From the NCBI GenBank assembly GCA_003520205.1, contig DOVG01000060.1, positions 1 through 5,017 on the forward strand: a stretch of DNA of 5,017 nt, in the 5' to 3' direction. Origin of the DNA: Lachnospiraceae bacterium. Its GTDB lineage: Bacteria > Bacillota > Clostridia > Lachnospirales > Lachnospiraceae. This document shows, piece after piece, positions 1 through 5,017 of the stretch. The notes below the pieces were generated by a model. It searched no databases, was not told the origin of the DNA, and worked only from the letters and a program-made list of their open reading frames with translations. Within the stretch, counting starts at the first letter, position 1. Each line of letters opens with the position of its first letter. Made by a program: the position numbers and the translations under genes.

Positions 1-612
1 ATATTTGCTGATGAGATATATGACAGGCTGGTAATGGATGGGAAGAAACACATTTCCATAGCGAGTCTTGCACCTGATCTGATGTGCATTACATTTAACG
101 GACTTTCTAAGTCTCATCTGATAGCCGGATACAGAGTGGGATGGATGAGCATATCCGGAGACAAGACAAATGCAAAGGGATATATAGAAGGTATCAAGCT
201 TCTTTCTTCCATGAGACTTTGTTCAAATGTTCCTGCACAGTCGCTGATAGCACCGGCGCTTGAAATGCTGGAAGAGACCGATAAGCTGGTAGAACCGGGA
301 GGAAGAGTGTATGAACAGAGAGAATGTATAGTTAAGCTGCTGAATGATATTCCGGGTGTCAGTGTTGTAAAGCCTGAAGCGGCATTTTACTGCTTCCCGA
401 AGCTTGATATTAAGAAATTCAACATACATGATGATGAACGCTTTGCGCTGGATGTTCTTAGAAGCAAGAAGATTCTTTTCACACATGGTGGAGGCTTCCA
501 TTATGAGACACCGGATCATTTCAGAATTGTTTATCTTCCTGAAATGGCGGTGCTTAAAGAGGCTGGAGAGAAACTGAGAGAGTTCCTTGAGGACTATAGA
601 CAGATAGATTAG
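1..612 (+). CDS. alaA: AlaA-like PLP-dependent class I/II aminotransferase, C-terminal part (5' end outside window)
   Basis: Partial gene: the frame is open from base 1 and stops at TAG 610-612, giving 203 residues, about half of a typical 400-residue enzyme. The first visible ATG (base 34) is internal, because conserved sequence (FADEIYDRL) lies before it. FADEIYD is the conserved stretch holding the Asp and Tyr that contact the PLP cofactor. FNGLSKS carries the Schiff-base lysine (codon 109-111), followed by AGYRVGWM. Further matches to E. coli AlaA as I remember it are AKGYIEGIKLLSSMRLCSNVPAQ, GGRVYEQR, NDIPGVSVVKP, FNIHDDERF and a late DHFRIVYLP with the carboxylate-binding Arg. The family transfers an amino group between alanine (or a related amino acid) and 2-oxoglutarate in the cytoplasm. 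Similarity to AlaA is strong in what is visible, but substrate range cannot be fixed without the N-terminal half. The next gene starts 11 bases after the stop, so the two are probably co-transcribed. Confidence 0.9.
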   Translation: MFADEIYDRLVMDGKKHISIASLAPDLMCITFNGLSKSHLIAGYRVGWMSISGDKTNAKGYIEGIKLLSSMRLCSNVPAQSLIAPALEMLEETDKLVEPGGRVYEQRECIVKLLNDIPGVSVVKPEAAFYCFPKLDIKKFNIHDDERFALDVLRSKKILFTHGGGFHYETPDHFRIVYLPEMAVLKEAGEKLREFLEDYRQID

Positions 613-623
613 AGGAGGCATAT

Positions 624-1703
624 ATGAATCAGGATTTACTTGTAAGAAATAATATATCAGGAACATTTCTTAATGATATAGAAGAGATAGAACAAGCTCC
701 GATTGACTGGTCTATGCTTGATAACAAAAGTATTACCATTACAGGAGCGTCAGGTTTTATCAGTTCACATCTTGTTCTTGCGCTTCTTCTGAGAAATGAT
801 GACCATGATGCGGGGATAAAGGTAATAGGCCTGGTTAGAAGTATCGAAAGAGCAGAGAAAAAATATGGTGCTTTGATGCAGCGTGATGATCTGGTTCTCG
901 TGGAGCAGGATGTATGTGATGATTTCGATCTTGTGCCTATGGCAGACTATGTTATACATGCGGCTTCGCAGGCGTCTAACTGGCACTTTGAAAATGACCC
1001 TGTTGGTACTATCAGGGCTAATCTGGTTGGTACAGATAAGGTGTTCAGATATGCTCTTCAGAATAAGGCAGAGGTTCTTATAGTATCAAGCCTTAAGACA
1101 TATGGCCTGGTAACAGATGGATCTCATGAGCTTATGGAAGAGACCCAGGGATATGTGAATCCGGATTCATATAAGAATTGCTATGCAATGGGCAAAAGAG
1201 CATCGGAAACTCTGGCTGCAAGCTACAGTAAACAGTATGGAATAAATGTTAAGATAGTGAGACCAAGCTATATATATGGAGCGGCAAGTCTGGATGATGA
1301 CAGGGTATGGGCACAATTTATAGCAAATGTTGTAAGAGGCGAGAATATCCTTCTTAAAAGTAATGGCGCACCATACAGATCTTTCTGTTATGTTACGGAT
1401 ACAGCGATAGCTATACTTACAGTACTTCTGAAAGGAGAAAACCTTTTCCCATACAACATAGCGAGTGAAGGCAGCAATATTACAATCAGGGATTTCGCAA
1501 AGAAGGCTGTTGAAGCATTTCCGGAAAAAGGACTTACACTCAGCTTTGCAAATCCGGAAGATGAGAAGGAAGTTGAAATAGATTATTCGAAGCAGACACC
1601 AGAGATTATGAACAGTGACAGACTTATGTCTTTGGGCTGGAAAGCAAATGTGAATATTTTGCAAGGAATAAAAAGGGCAGTTGCGATTTTGATGGAAAAA
1701 TGA
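624..1703 (+). CDS. NAD-dependent epimerase/dehydratase (extended SDR), nucleotide-sugar type
   Basis: A 359-residue protein. The start is ATG 624 with AGAGGAGG at 611-618 and a 5-base spacer. After a 35-residue N-terminal extension comes a Rossmann fold with the dinucleotide motif TGASGFIS (G41, G44; the usual third Gly is Ser47), then HAAS near 112-115. The catalytic set of extended SDR enzymes is present: Ser156 in VSSLKTYG, and Tyr187 with Lys191 in YAMGK. The C-terminal part has the substrate-domain signature RSFCYVTD (Arg252 expected to bind the nucleotide-sugar phosphates) and YNIASEGSNITIRDFA. Members convert NDP-sugars (4-epimerisation, 4,6-dehydration, decarboxylation) for surface polysaccharide in the cytoplasm; which reaction applies here cannot be told. 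The N-terminal extension and altered third Gly recall a subfamily seen in O-antigen and capsule clusters. The gene ends with tandem stops TGA TAG. It sits 11 bases after the aminotransferase and 58 bases before mltG. Confidence 0.88.
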   Translation: MNQDLLVRNNISGTFLNDIEEIEQAPIDWSMLDNKSITITGASGFISSHLVLALLLRNDDHDAGIKVIGLVRSIERAEKKYGALMQRDDLVLVEQDVCDDFDLVPMADYVIHAASQASNWHFENDPVGTIRANLVGTDKVFRYALQNKAEVLIVSSLKTYGLVTDGSHELMEETQGYVNPDSYKNCYAMGKRASETLAASYSKQYGINVKIVRPSYIYGAASLDDDRVWAQFIANVVRGENILLKSNGAPYRSFCYVTDTAIAILTVLLKGENLFPYNIASEGSNITIRDFAKKAVEAFPEKGLTLSFANPEDEKEVEIDYSKQTPEIMNSDRLMSLGWKANVNILQGIKRAVAILMEK

Positions 1704-1746
1704 TAGACTATATCTGTAAAAGTGGGGAAGTTTACCCAAATCGCAA
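1681..1746 (+). repeat. 9-bp inverted repeat spanning the end of the epimerase gene and the mltG leader
   Basis: TTGCGATTT at 1681-1689 is the exact reverse complement of AAATCGCAA at 1738-1746. Inside it, GTAAA 1716-1720 can pair with TTTAC 1731-1735, leaving only two bases between the two downstream arms. The outer 48-base loop contains the stop codon of the upstream gene. The downstream arm ends three bases before the mltG ribosome binding site. There is no run of T after it, so it is not a standard terminator. It could be an mRNA structure affecting mltG translation, or chance. Confidence 0.3.
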
Positions 1747-1748
1747 AA

Positions 1749-1753
1749 AAGGA
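1749..1753 (+). promoter_or_regulatory. Ribosome binding site that fixes the mltG start at 1762
   Basis: AAGGA at 1749-1753 lies 8 bases before ATG 1762, a normal spacing. The in-frame ATG at 1753 overlaps this site and would have no usable spacer, so the longer 369-residue reading is unlikely. GGAT and ATCC within GGATGACATCC could form a 4-bp mini-hairpin over the site, but this is too small to weigh heavily. Confidence 0.65.
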
Positions 1754-1761
1754 TGACATCC

Positions 1762-2862
1762 ATGGTTAAAGCAGTAAAGTTTTTTATAGGTCTAGCGGCC
1801 GCGTTCCTGTTGTTTGTGGTAGTTTCTGACTATATACATGATTACAGGAATGCTTATGATGATGAATATACAAGTACATATTCTGCACCTGGAGATGAGG
1901 TGATTGTGGAGATTCCGGAAGATTCTTCTGTTAAGGAAGTGGCGAAGATACTTCACAAGAACGGACTTATTCGTTTTGAACGGGCGTTCGTTAAGAGACT
2001 TCAGGAATCTGAATACAGAGGAAAGCTTCAGGCAGGAACATTCACTCTGAGAAAAGGCATGAATACTCTTGAAATGATGGAGATAATGTCTAAGGAAGAT
2101 GATGATTCTAAGATAGTGAAACAGCTGGTTGTTCCGGAAGGTTACACGATTGATATGATAGCTGCCAAGTGTGAGGAGGAAGACATTTGTTCTAAGAGTG
2201 ATTTTATAAATGCTGTAAAATCAATCACGACAAATGACTTTGAGTATTTGCAGGATGTGCCTTCGGGAGCTAATGTCAGATACAAACTGGAAGGATATCT
2301 ATTTCCAGCTACTTATGATATAACGAAAAATACCAAGGCTATCGATATAGTATATATGATGTTGAATGCATTTGAACTGTACTATACAGATGAATTAAAA
2401 TCCATAGCGCTTGATAAAGGCTATAATTCGTTTGAGATACTGACAGTTGCTTCAATGATAGAAAGAGAAGCAAAAATAGACGAAGAGCGACCTAAGATAG
2501 CATCAGTTATATATAACAGACTTGATGCAAATACACAGCTTCAGATAGACTCCACAATACTATATCCTATGACAGAGGGTATGTATGATAAACCGGAGCT
2601 TATGGAAGATGAACTGTCTTACTCGTCGCCTTATAATACATATGTTTCAAGTGGACTTCCTGTAGGACCTATCTGCAATCCGGGTCTTGCATGTATAAAA
2701 GCTGCTCTGCAGCCGGAAGAGACTAACTATATGTATTATCACGTTATAGATGAGGAGAAGGGTGAACACATTTTCACGGAAACACTTGAAGAACATGAGA
2801 ATACAATGACTGATGATGAAGATGATCAGTCTGATGAATCACAGTCCGGAGAGGATGAATAA
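1762..2862 (+). CDS. mltG: Endolytic murein transglycosylase MltG (YceG-like)
   Basis: A 366-residue protein from ATG 1762, close to the family's usual 340-380. It cleaves nascent peptidoglycan glycan strands, leaving 1,6-anhydro ends, and is thought to limit strand length outside the membrane. In order: a short cytoplasmic start (MVKAVK), one membrane segment at about 7-22, a linker, a LysM-like subdomain beginning at IPEDSSVKEVAKIL (about 51-64), then VVPEGYTIDMIA, EGYLFPATYDI (Glu177-Pro182 core) and the catalytic region ASMIEREA. Glu234 matches the catalytic glutamate of E. coli MltG (Glu218). LQIDST (Gln261-Asp263), SPYNTY, SGLPVGPICNPG, the late tyrosines YMYYHV and HIFTETLEEH all fit the family. 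The last 16 residues (351-366) are almost all Asp, Glu, Ser and Gln, an acidic tail that I do not recall from the model enzymes and that would lie outside the cell. It follows the epimerase by 58 bases and precedes the FHA gene by 41. Confidence 0.93.
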   Translation: MVKAVKFFIGLAAAFLLFVVVSDYIHDYRNAYDDEYTSTYSAPGDEVIVEIPEDSSVKEVAKILHKNGLIRFERAFVKRLQESEYRGKLQAGTFTLRKGMNTLEMMEIMSKEDDDSKIVKQLVVPEGYTIDMIAAKCEEEDICSKSDFINAVKSITTNDFEYLQDVPSGANVRYKLEGYLFPATYDITKNTKAIDIVYMMLNAFELYYTDELKSIALDKGYNSFEILTVASMIEREAKIDEERPKIASVIYNRLDANTQLQIDSTILYPMTEGMYDKPELMEDELSYSSPYNTYVSSGLPVGPICNPGLACIKAALQPEETNYMYYHVIDEEKGEHIFTETLEEHENTMTDDEDDQSDESQSGEDE

Positions 2863-2870
2863 GATTTTTA

Positions 2871-2883
2871 ATATCATTGATAT
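2871..2883. repeat. Short perfect palindrome between mltG and the FHA gene
   Basis: ATATCA and TGATAT are arranged around a single central T. The site lies just before the ribosome binding site of the FHA gene. It has the shape of a small operator, but arms this short made only of common A/T-rich steps can occur by chance, and no other copy was noticed in the window. Confidence 0.25.
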
Positions 2884-2885
2884 AC

Positions 2886-2891
2886 AGGAGG
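2886..2891 (+). promoter_or_regulatory. Ribosome binding site that fixes the FHA gene start at 2904
   Basis: AGGAGG at 2886-2891 lies 12 bases before ATG 2904; the overlapping GGAAG at 2890-2894 gives a spacing of 9. A longer reading from TTG 2877 would begin upstream of this site and read through it, so it is rejected. The protein from 2904 begins MRYFRFTAKN. Confidence 0.75.
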
Positions 2892-2903
2892 AAGTGTAGC
2901 GAC

Positions 2904-4304
2904 ATGAGATATTTTAGATTTACAGCAAAGAATCTGGGACATGAACGTTATCTCACATACATTATGGGAGAAGGCATGGAGGTAGACGAAGATGTACTCG
3001 ACTACTGCGAAGAAAATGATTTATCAGAAATATTAGATATTATATATGAAGAGGATGATGACTTTGATTACCTGACATACGATATAACAGGTAAAATGAG
3101 CATTTCGAATTTCTCGCAGGGAGTAATGAGCAGAGAAACAGTACTAAAACTTCTCAGAAATGTTGCTCTCGGAATGATAAGTGTAAAAGAACATGCTATT
3201 CCGCTTTCATACATTTTGCTGAATAAAGACTTTATGTATATTGATCCGGACAGCATGGAAGTACAGTTCTTATATCTTCCTGTAGAGAGTGATGCTTCTT
3301 TATCCAGTGAATTCAAGAGCTTCGTAAGACAACTTGTGGCAGGATTTGTATATAATGTAGAAGAGGATCTGGCTTATGTAGGACAACTTCTTACATATAT
3401 AAATGGAAATGGATTTAATCTGAGAGGACTCATAGGTCTCACTGAAGCATTGATGAAGGATGCCGGAATCGGATATGCTGCTGAAGAAGGCATTTCTACT
3501 GATGATGGAACAGAGGTGGTAAGTGACGCAGATCTGGGAGAAGTTAAAGAAAAGAAAGCAATGGACTTCATGGATGAACTCGGAACTGCTGATGAAAAGC
3601 TTCCTGAAATAGGCGATGATGATTCGGATGAACTTGATGAGGCGGAAGCTGCTGCAGAAAACACTACCGAAGAAGAAGCTCAGACAGAAGCTGAATCAAT
3701 AGAAGAGATAAAATCTAAACTTAATGATATAGTTAATTCAGATGAAAACAAGCAGGCAGACAGAAATGTAGGAATTCAGAAACCTGTAAGAGTCAGCAGA
3801 GCAGCTGTGCTGAAGGCTGCTGCTGAGGAAATTGCTGAAGAAGATGAAAAGGCAGGAGCTGAAGGAGAAGAAGAGTCTAAAGATAAGAAGAAAGATGACA
3901 AGAACAATGATTCTTCAGCCAAAGATAAAGATAATGTAGAGACAGCGCCAAAGGGCAAGACAGAAATAATTGATAATACGATACTTGGTAGAGAAGGCGC
4001 AATTGTAATTAATCCATATCTCGTCAGAGTAAATACTGATGAGAAGATAGTTATTAACAAGCCTGTCTTCAAGATAGGAAAGGCAAGCAGAGGGGTTGAC
4101 TACCATATCGGAGGCAATGGTGCTGTAAGCCGTCAGCATGCGATAATTCTACATAAGGGTAATCAGTTTTATATAAAGGATAATAAATCAACAAATCATA
4201 CTTATGTAGATCAGAAGCCTGTTGAGGGAGATGATGAAGTTCTTCTGAAGAATAATTGCACGATAACATTAGGTGATGAGGACTTTACATTTAAGATAGG
4301 TTAA
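2904..4304 (+). CDS. FHA-domain protein with N-terminal uncharacterised (DUF6382-like) domain and acidic linker
   Basis: A 466-residue protein with no signal peptide or membrane segment, so probably cytoplasmic. Three parts are visible. Residues 1 to about 185 form a globular domain containing YDITGK (Tyr59-Lys64), a helix-rich middle, and LSYILLNKDFMYIDPDSMEV (about 101-120). This layout resembles the domain I know as DUF6382, which accompanies FHA domains in Clostridia, and the last stretch looks like a degenerate kinase catalytic loop; both are from memory. Residues about 186-365 are an acidic Glu/Asp/Ala/Lys-rich linker, probably disordered. Residues about 374-466 are an FHA domain: FKIGK (Gly392), SRQHA (Ser409, Arg410, His412) and STNHTYV (Ser429, Thr430, Asn431). 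FHA domains bind phosphothreonine peptides, so it likely senses Ser/Thr kinase output. His432 replaces the common Gly in NGT. It follows mltG by 41 bases, suggesting one operon and an envelope link, which is inference. Confidence 0.85.
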   Translation: MRYFRFTAKNLGHERYLTYIMGEGMEVDEDVLDYCEENDLSEILDIIYEEDDDFDYLTYDITGKMSISNFSQGVMSRETVLKLLRNVALGMISVKEHAIPLSYILLNKDFMYIDPDSMEVQFLYLPVESDASLSSEFKSFVRQLVAGFVYNVEEDLAYVGQLLTYINGNGFNLRGLIGLTEALMKDAGIGYAAEEGISTDDGTEVVSDADLGEVKEKKAMDFMDELGTADEKLPEIGDDDSDELDEAEAAAENTTEEEAQTEAESIEEIKSKLNDIVNSDENKQADRNVGIQKPVRVSRAAVLKAAAEEIAEEDEKAGAEGEEESKDKKKDDKNNDSSAKDKDNVETAPKGKTEIIDNTILGREGAIVINPYLVRVNTDEKIVINKPVFKIGKASRGVDYHIGGNGAVSRQHAIILHKGNQFYIKDNKSTNHTYVDQKPVEGDDEVLLKNNCTITLGDEDFTFKIG

Positions 4305-4330
4305 TAAATATTGAGTAATCAAATTGGTAT

Positions 4331-4358
4331 AGTTCAGGGTGTGAAAACGCTCTGAACT
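4331..4358 (+). terminator. 12-bp hairpin with GAAA tetraloop; possible terminator or RNA element
   Basis: The left arm AGTTCAGGGTGT (4331-4342) pairs along its full length with ACGCTCTGAACT (4347-4358), closed by a GAAA loop (4343-4346). Ten pairs are Watson-Crick and two are G-U wobbles, with no bulge. GAAA is a stable GNRA tetraloop. The stem starts 26 bases after the FHA stop codon, which suits a transcription end. What follows is TTACGTGTC, so the T-run is very short for a factor-independent terminator. Because the wobbles break the pairing on the other strand (G-U becomes C-A), the structure is better as RNA read in the + direction. It could be a weak terminator, a processing or stability hairpin, or part of the leader of the next gene. 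Confidence 0.6.
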
Positions 4359-4384
4359 TTACGTGTCTAAAAGAAATATATAAA
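4358..4384 (+). promoter_or_regulatory. Possible weak promoter for the last gene
   Basis: TTTACG (4358-4363, four of six matches to TTGACA) and TATAAA (4379-4384, five of six to TATAAT) are separated by 15 bases, shorter than ideal; TAAATT at 4381-4386 would give 17. The site overlaps the foot of the hairpin and lies 35 bases before the next start codon. A promoter after a terminator-like hairpin would make sense here, but in A/T-rich sequence this is weak evidence. Confidence 0.22.
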
Positions 4385-4407
4385 TTTTGCAGACTTTTGG
4401 GGAAAAC

Positions 4408-4414
4408 GGGGAGG
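4408..4414 (+). promoter_or_regulatory. Ribosome binding site of the last gene
   Basis: GGGGAGG at 4408-4414 lies 5 bases before ATG 4420. This good match and spacing is the main support for the start of a gene that has no stop inside the window. Confidence 0.75.
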
Positions 4415-4419
4415 TTTTT

Positions 4420-5017
4420 ATGCAGGAGAATTTATTTATAGATATTCCGGAAGGAATGTCTTTGCCGGATTTTTTAATTAGCAAGCTTACAAGAGAAGAG
4501 GCGATAGCTCTCGTTAGAGATTTAAATGACAGACTATTTCCGGGAACGGTCATAACTTTAAGACCGGCTGCTCCTGTGAATCAGCCGACCGTGCAGCCAA
4601 CTGTAGCTGAAAATGAAATAGCAGCAGAGAATGCACAGGAGCCCCAGACAGTAGAAACTTCGGAAGTGACAAAAGAGGCAGAAGTGCCAGAGTCAGAAAC
4701 TATAGAAGAACAGGTGCCTGTAACAGAAACAGCACCGGAAGCTGAAGCAGTAACAGAGCCGGAAGTAGTACCGGAAACTGAAACTGTAGCAGAACCGGAA
4801 GCTGAGATGGTAGCAGAACAAGAGGCAGTAACGGAAGTAGTGCCGGAAACTGAAGCAGAACCGAATGTAGTGCCGGAAGCTGAAGCGGTAACGGAACAAG
4901 AAGCAGATCCGGAAACTGTAGCAGAACCAGAGACTGAAACAGCATCTGAAGCTGAAGCAGTAGCAGAGCCGGAAAAAGTTCAGGAAGAATTAATAAATGA
5001 GCCAGTGCCACAGCCAG
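4420..5017 (+). CDS. Unrecognised protein with small N-terminal domain and long Glu/Pro-rich repeat tract (3' end outside window)
   Basis: The frame is open from ATG 4420 to the window edge (199 complete codons) with a good ribosome binding site. Residues 1 to about 50 look like a small folded domain: MQENLFIDIPEG, then two likely helices (SLPDFLISKL and REEAIALVRDLNDRL) and FPGTVITLRP. There is no signal peptide or membrane segment, so the visible part is likely cytoplasmic. From about residue 51 it becomes Glu/Ala/Val/Thr/Pro-rich, and from about residue 85 it is imperfectly repetitive with a core like PEAEAVTEPE: residues 106-115 (PEAEAVTEPE), 118-127 (PETETVAEPE) and 152-161 (PEAEAVTEQE). 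It holds almost no Lys or Arg, so it is strongly acidic and extended. Codons vary among copies (CCG/CCA, GAA/GAG, GTA/GTG), and substitutions are often synonymous, so the composition looks selected at protein level. Such tracts serve as spacers or interaction arms; the C-terminal domain that would reveal function is missing. I do not recognise the family. Confidence 0.72.
   Translation, partial: MQENLFIDIPEGMSLPDFLISKLTREEAIALVRDLNDRLFPGTVITLRPAAPVNQPTVQPTVAENEIAAENAQEPQTVETSEVTKEAEVPESETIEEQVPVTETAPEAEAVTEPEVVPETETVAEPEAEMVAEQEAVTEVVPETEAEPNVVPEAEAVTEQEADPETVAEPETETASEAEAVAEPEKVQEELINEPVPQP
4672..4976 (+). repeat. Imperfect tandem coding repeat, Glu-Pro-Ala-Val-Thr type
   Basis: In-frame DNA repeats of about 30-36 bases with a core resembling CCGGAAGCTGAAGCAGTAAC followed by a GAG/GAA-CCG-GAA end. 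Clear copies begin at 4735, 4771 and 4873, with shortened or diverged ones at 4843 and 4909. Unit length varies and copies differ at several bases, so this is an aged array rather than a fresh duplication. It lies wholly within the last gene. The Leu/Pro/Phe-rich open frames on the opposite strand here come from this composition. Confidence 0.7.

Noticed and set aside
223..666. A 147-residue minus-strand open frame opposite the aminotransferase
   Set aside because: It overlaps conserved aminotransferase motifs and the start of the next gene and shows no recognisable domain.
883..1083. A 66-residue + strand frame inside the epimerase
   Set aside because: It is an out-of-frame shadow within conserved coding sequence, with no ribosome binding site.
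1681..1709. Promoter-like TTGCGA with TAGACT 17 bases later, before mltG
   Set aside because: Both boxes match only four of six positions and the first lies inside the epimerase coding end; too weak to list as a promoter.
1167..1763. A 198-residue minus-strand open frame opposite the epimerase
   Set aside because: It is fully antisense to a well-supported enzyme gene, rich in Cys, Phe and Tyr in no domain-like pattern, and has no family resemblance.
2877..2903. TTG 2877 as the start of the FHA protein
   Set aside because: The strong AGGAGG lies downstream of this codon and serves ATG 2904; the extra nine residues simply translate the ribosome binding site.
4391..4414. TTTTGGGGAAAA and the nearby GGGG runs as a hairpin or G-quadruplex
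   Set aside because: Only two G4 runs are present and a four-base stem of T-A pairs is unstable; the second run is explained as the ribosome binding site.
4430..4510. Resemblance between the start of the last gene (IDIPEGMSLPDFL) and the LysM-like start of MltG (EIPEDSSVKEVAKIL)
   Set aside because: The similarity is short and lacks the rest of the MltG subdomain; it is probably chance, and the protein has no membrane segment.
4693..5011. Two overlapping minus-strand open frames rich in Phe/Tyr/Arg or Leu/Pro/Gln
   Set aside because: They are the antisense readings of the Glu/Pro repeat tract; the absence of stops follows from the composition, and neither has a convincing start site.

Overview
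The window reads as a low-to-moderate-GC Gram-positive chromosome segment, most likely a Clostridia / Lachnospiraceae-type bacterium. This is inferred from strong AGGAGG-type ribosome binding sites, A/T-rich codon choice (AGA for Arg, ATA for Ile), a Firmicute-style membrane-anchored MltG, and an FHA protein whose N-terminal domain is of a kind I associate with Clostridia. All five supported genes lie on the + strand. No RNA gene, mobile element, CRISPR array or prophage signal was seen, and the minus-strand open frames look like shadows.

Layout. Positions 1-612 hold the C-terminal half of an AlaA-like PLP-dependent aminotransferase, cut by the window edge. Eleven bases later (624-1703) is an extended short-chain dehydrogenase (NAD-dependent epimerase/dehydratase) of the nucleotide-sugar type; the two are probably co-transcribed. 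After 58 bases containing an inverted repeat comes mltG (1762-2862), a membrane-anchored endolytic murein transglycosylase with an acidic C-terminal tail. Forty-one bases on is an FHA-domain protein (2904-4304) with an N-terminal uncharacterised, possibly pseudokinase-like domain and a long acidic linker. The 115-base gap 4305-4419 carries a very regular 12-bp hairpin closed by a GAAA tetraloop and a possible weak promoter. The window ends inside a gene (4420 to beyond 5017) encoding a small N-terminal domain followed by a long Glu/Pro/Ala/Val/Thr repeat tract.

How they may work together. The epimerase and MltG point to cell-envelope work (sugar precursor and glycan-strand processing). The FHA protein probably reads Ser/Thr phosphorylation, which in Firmicutes often controls cell-wall growth. 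That link is inference from adjacency only. Three consecutive genes (mltG, the FHA gene and the last gene) each carry acidic, presumably disordered segments. I do not see a clear undescribed system. The most interesting items are the repeat-rich last gene, the tetraloop hairpin in front of it, and the FHA protein with its odd N-terminal domain.
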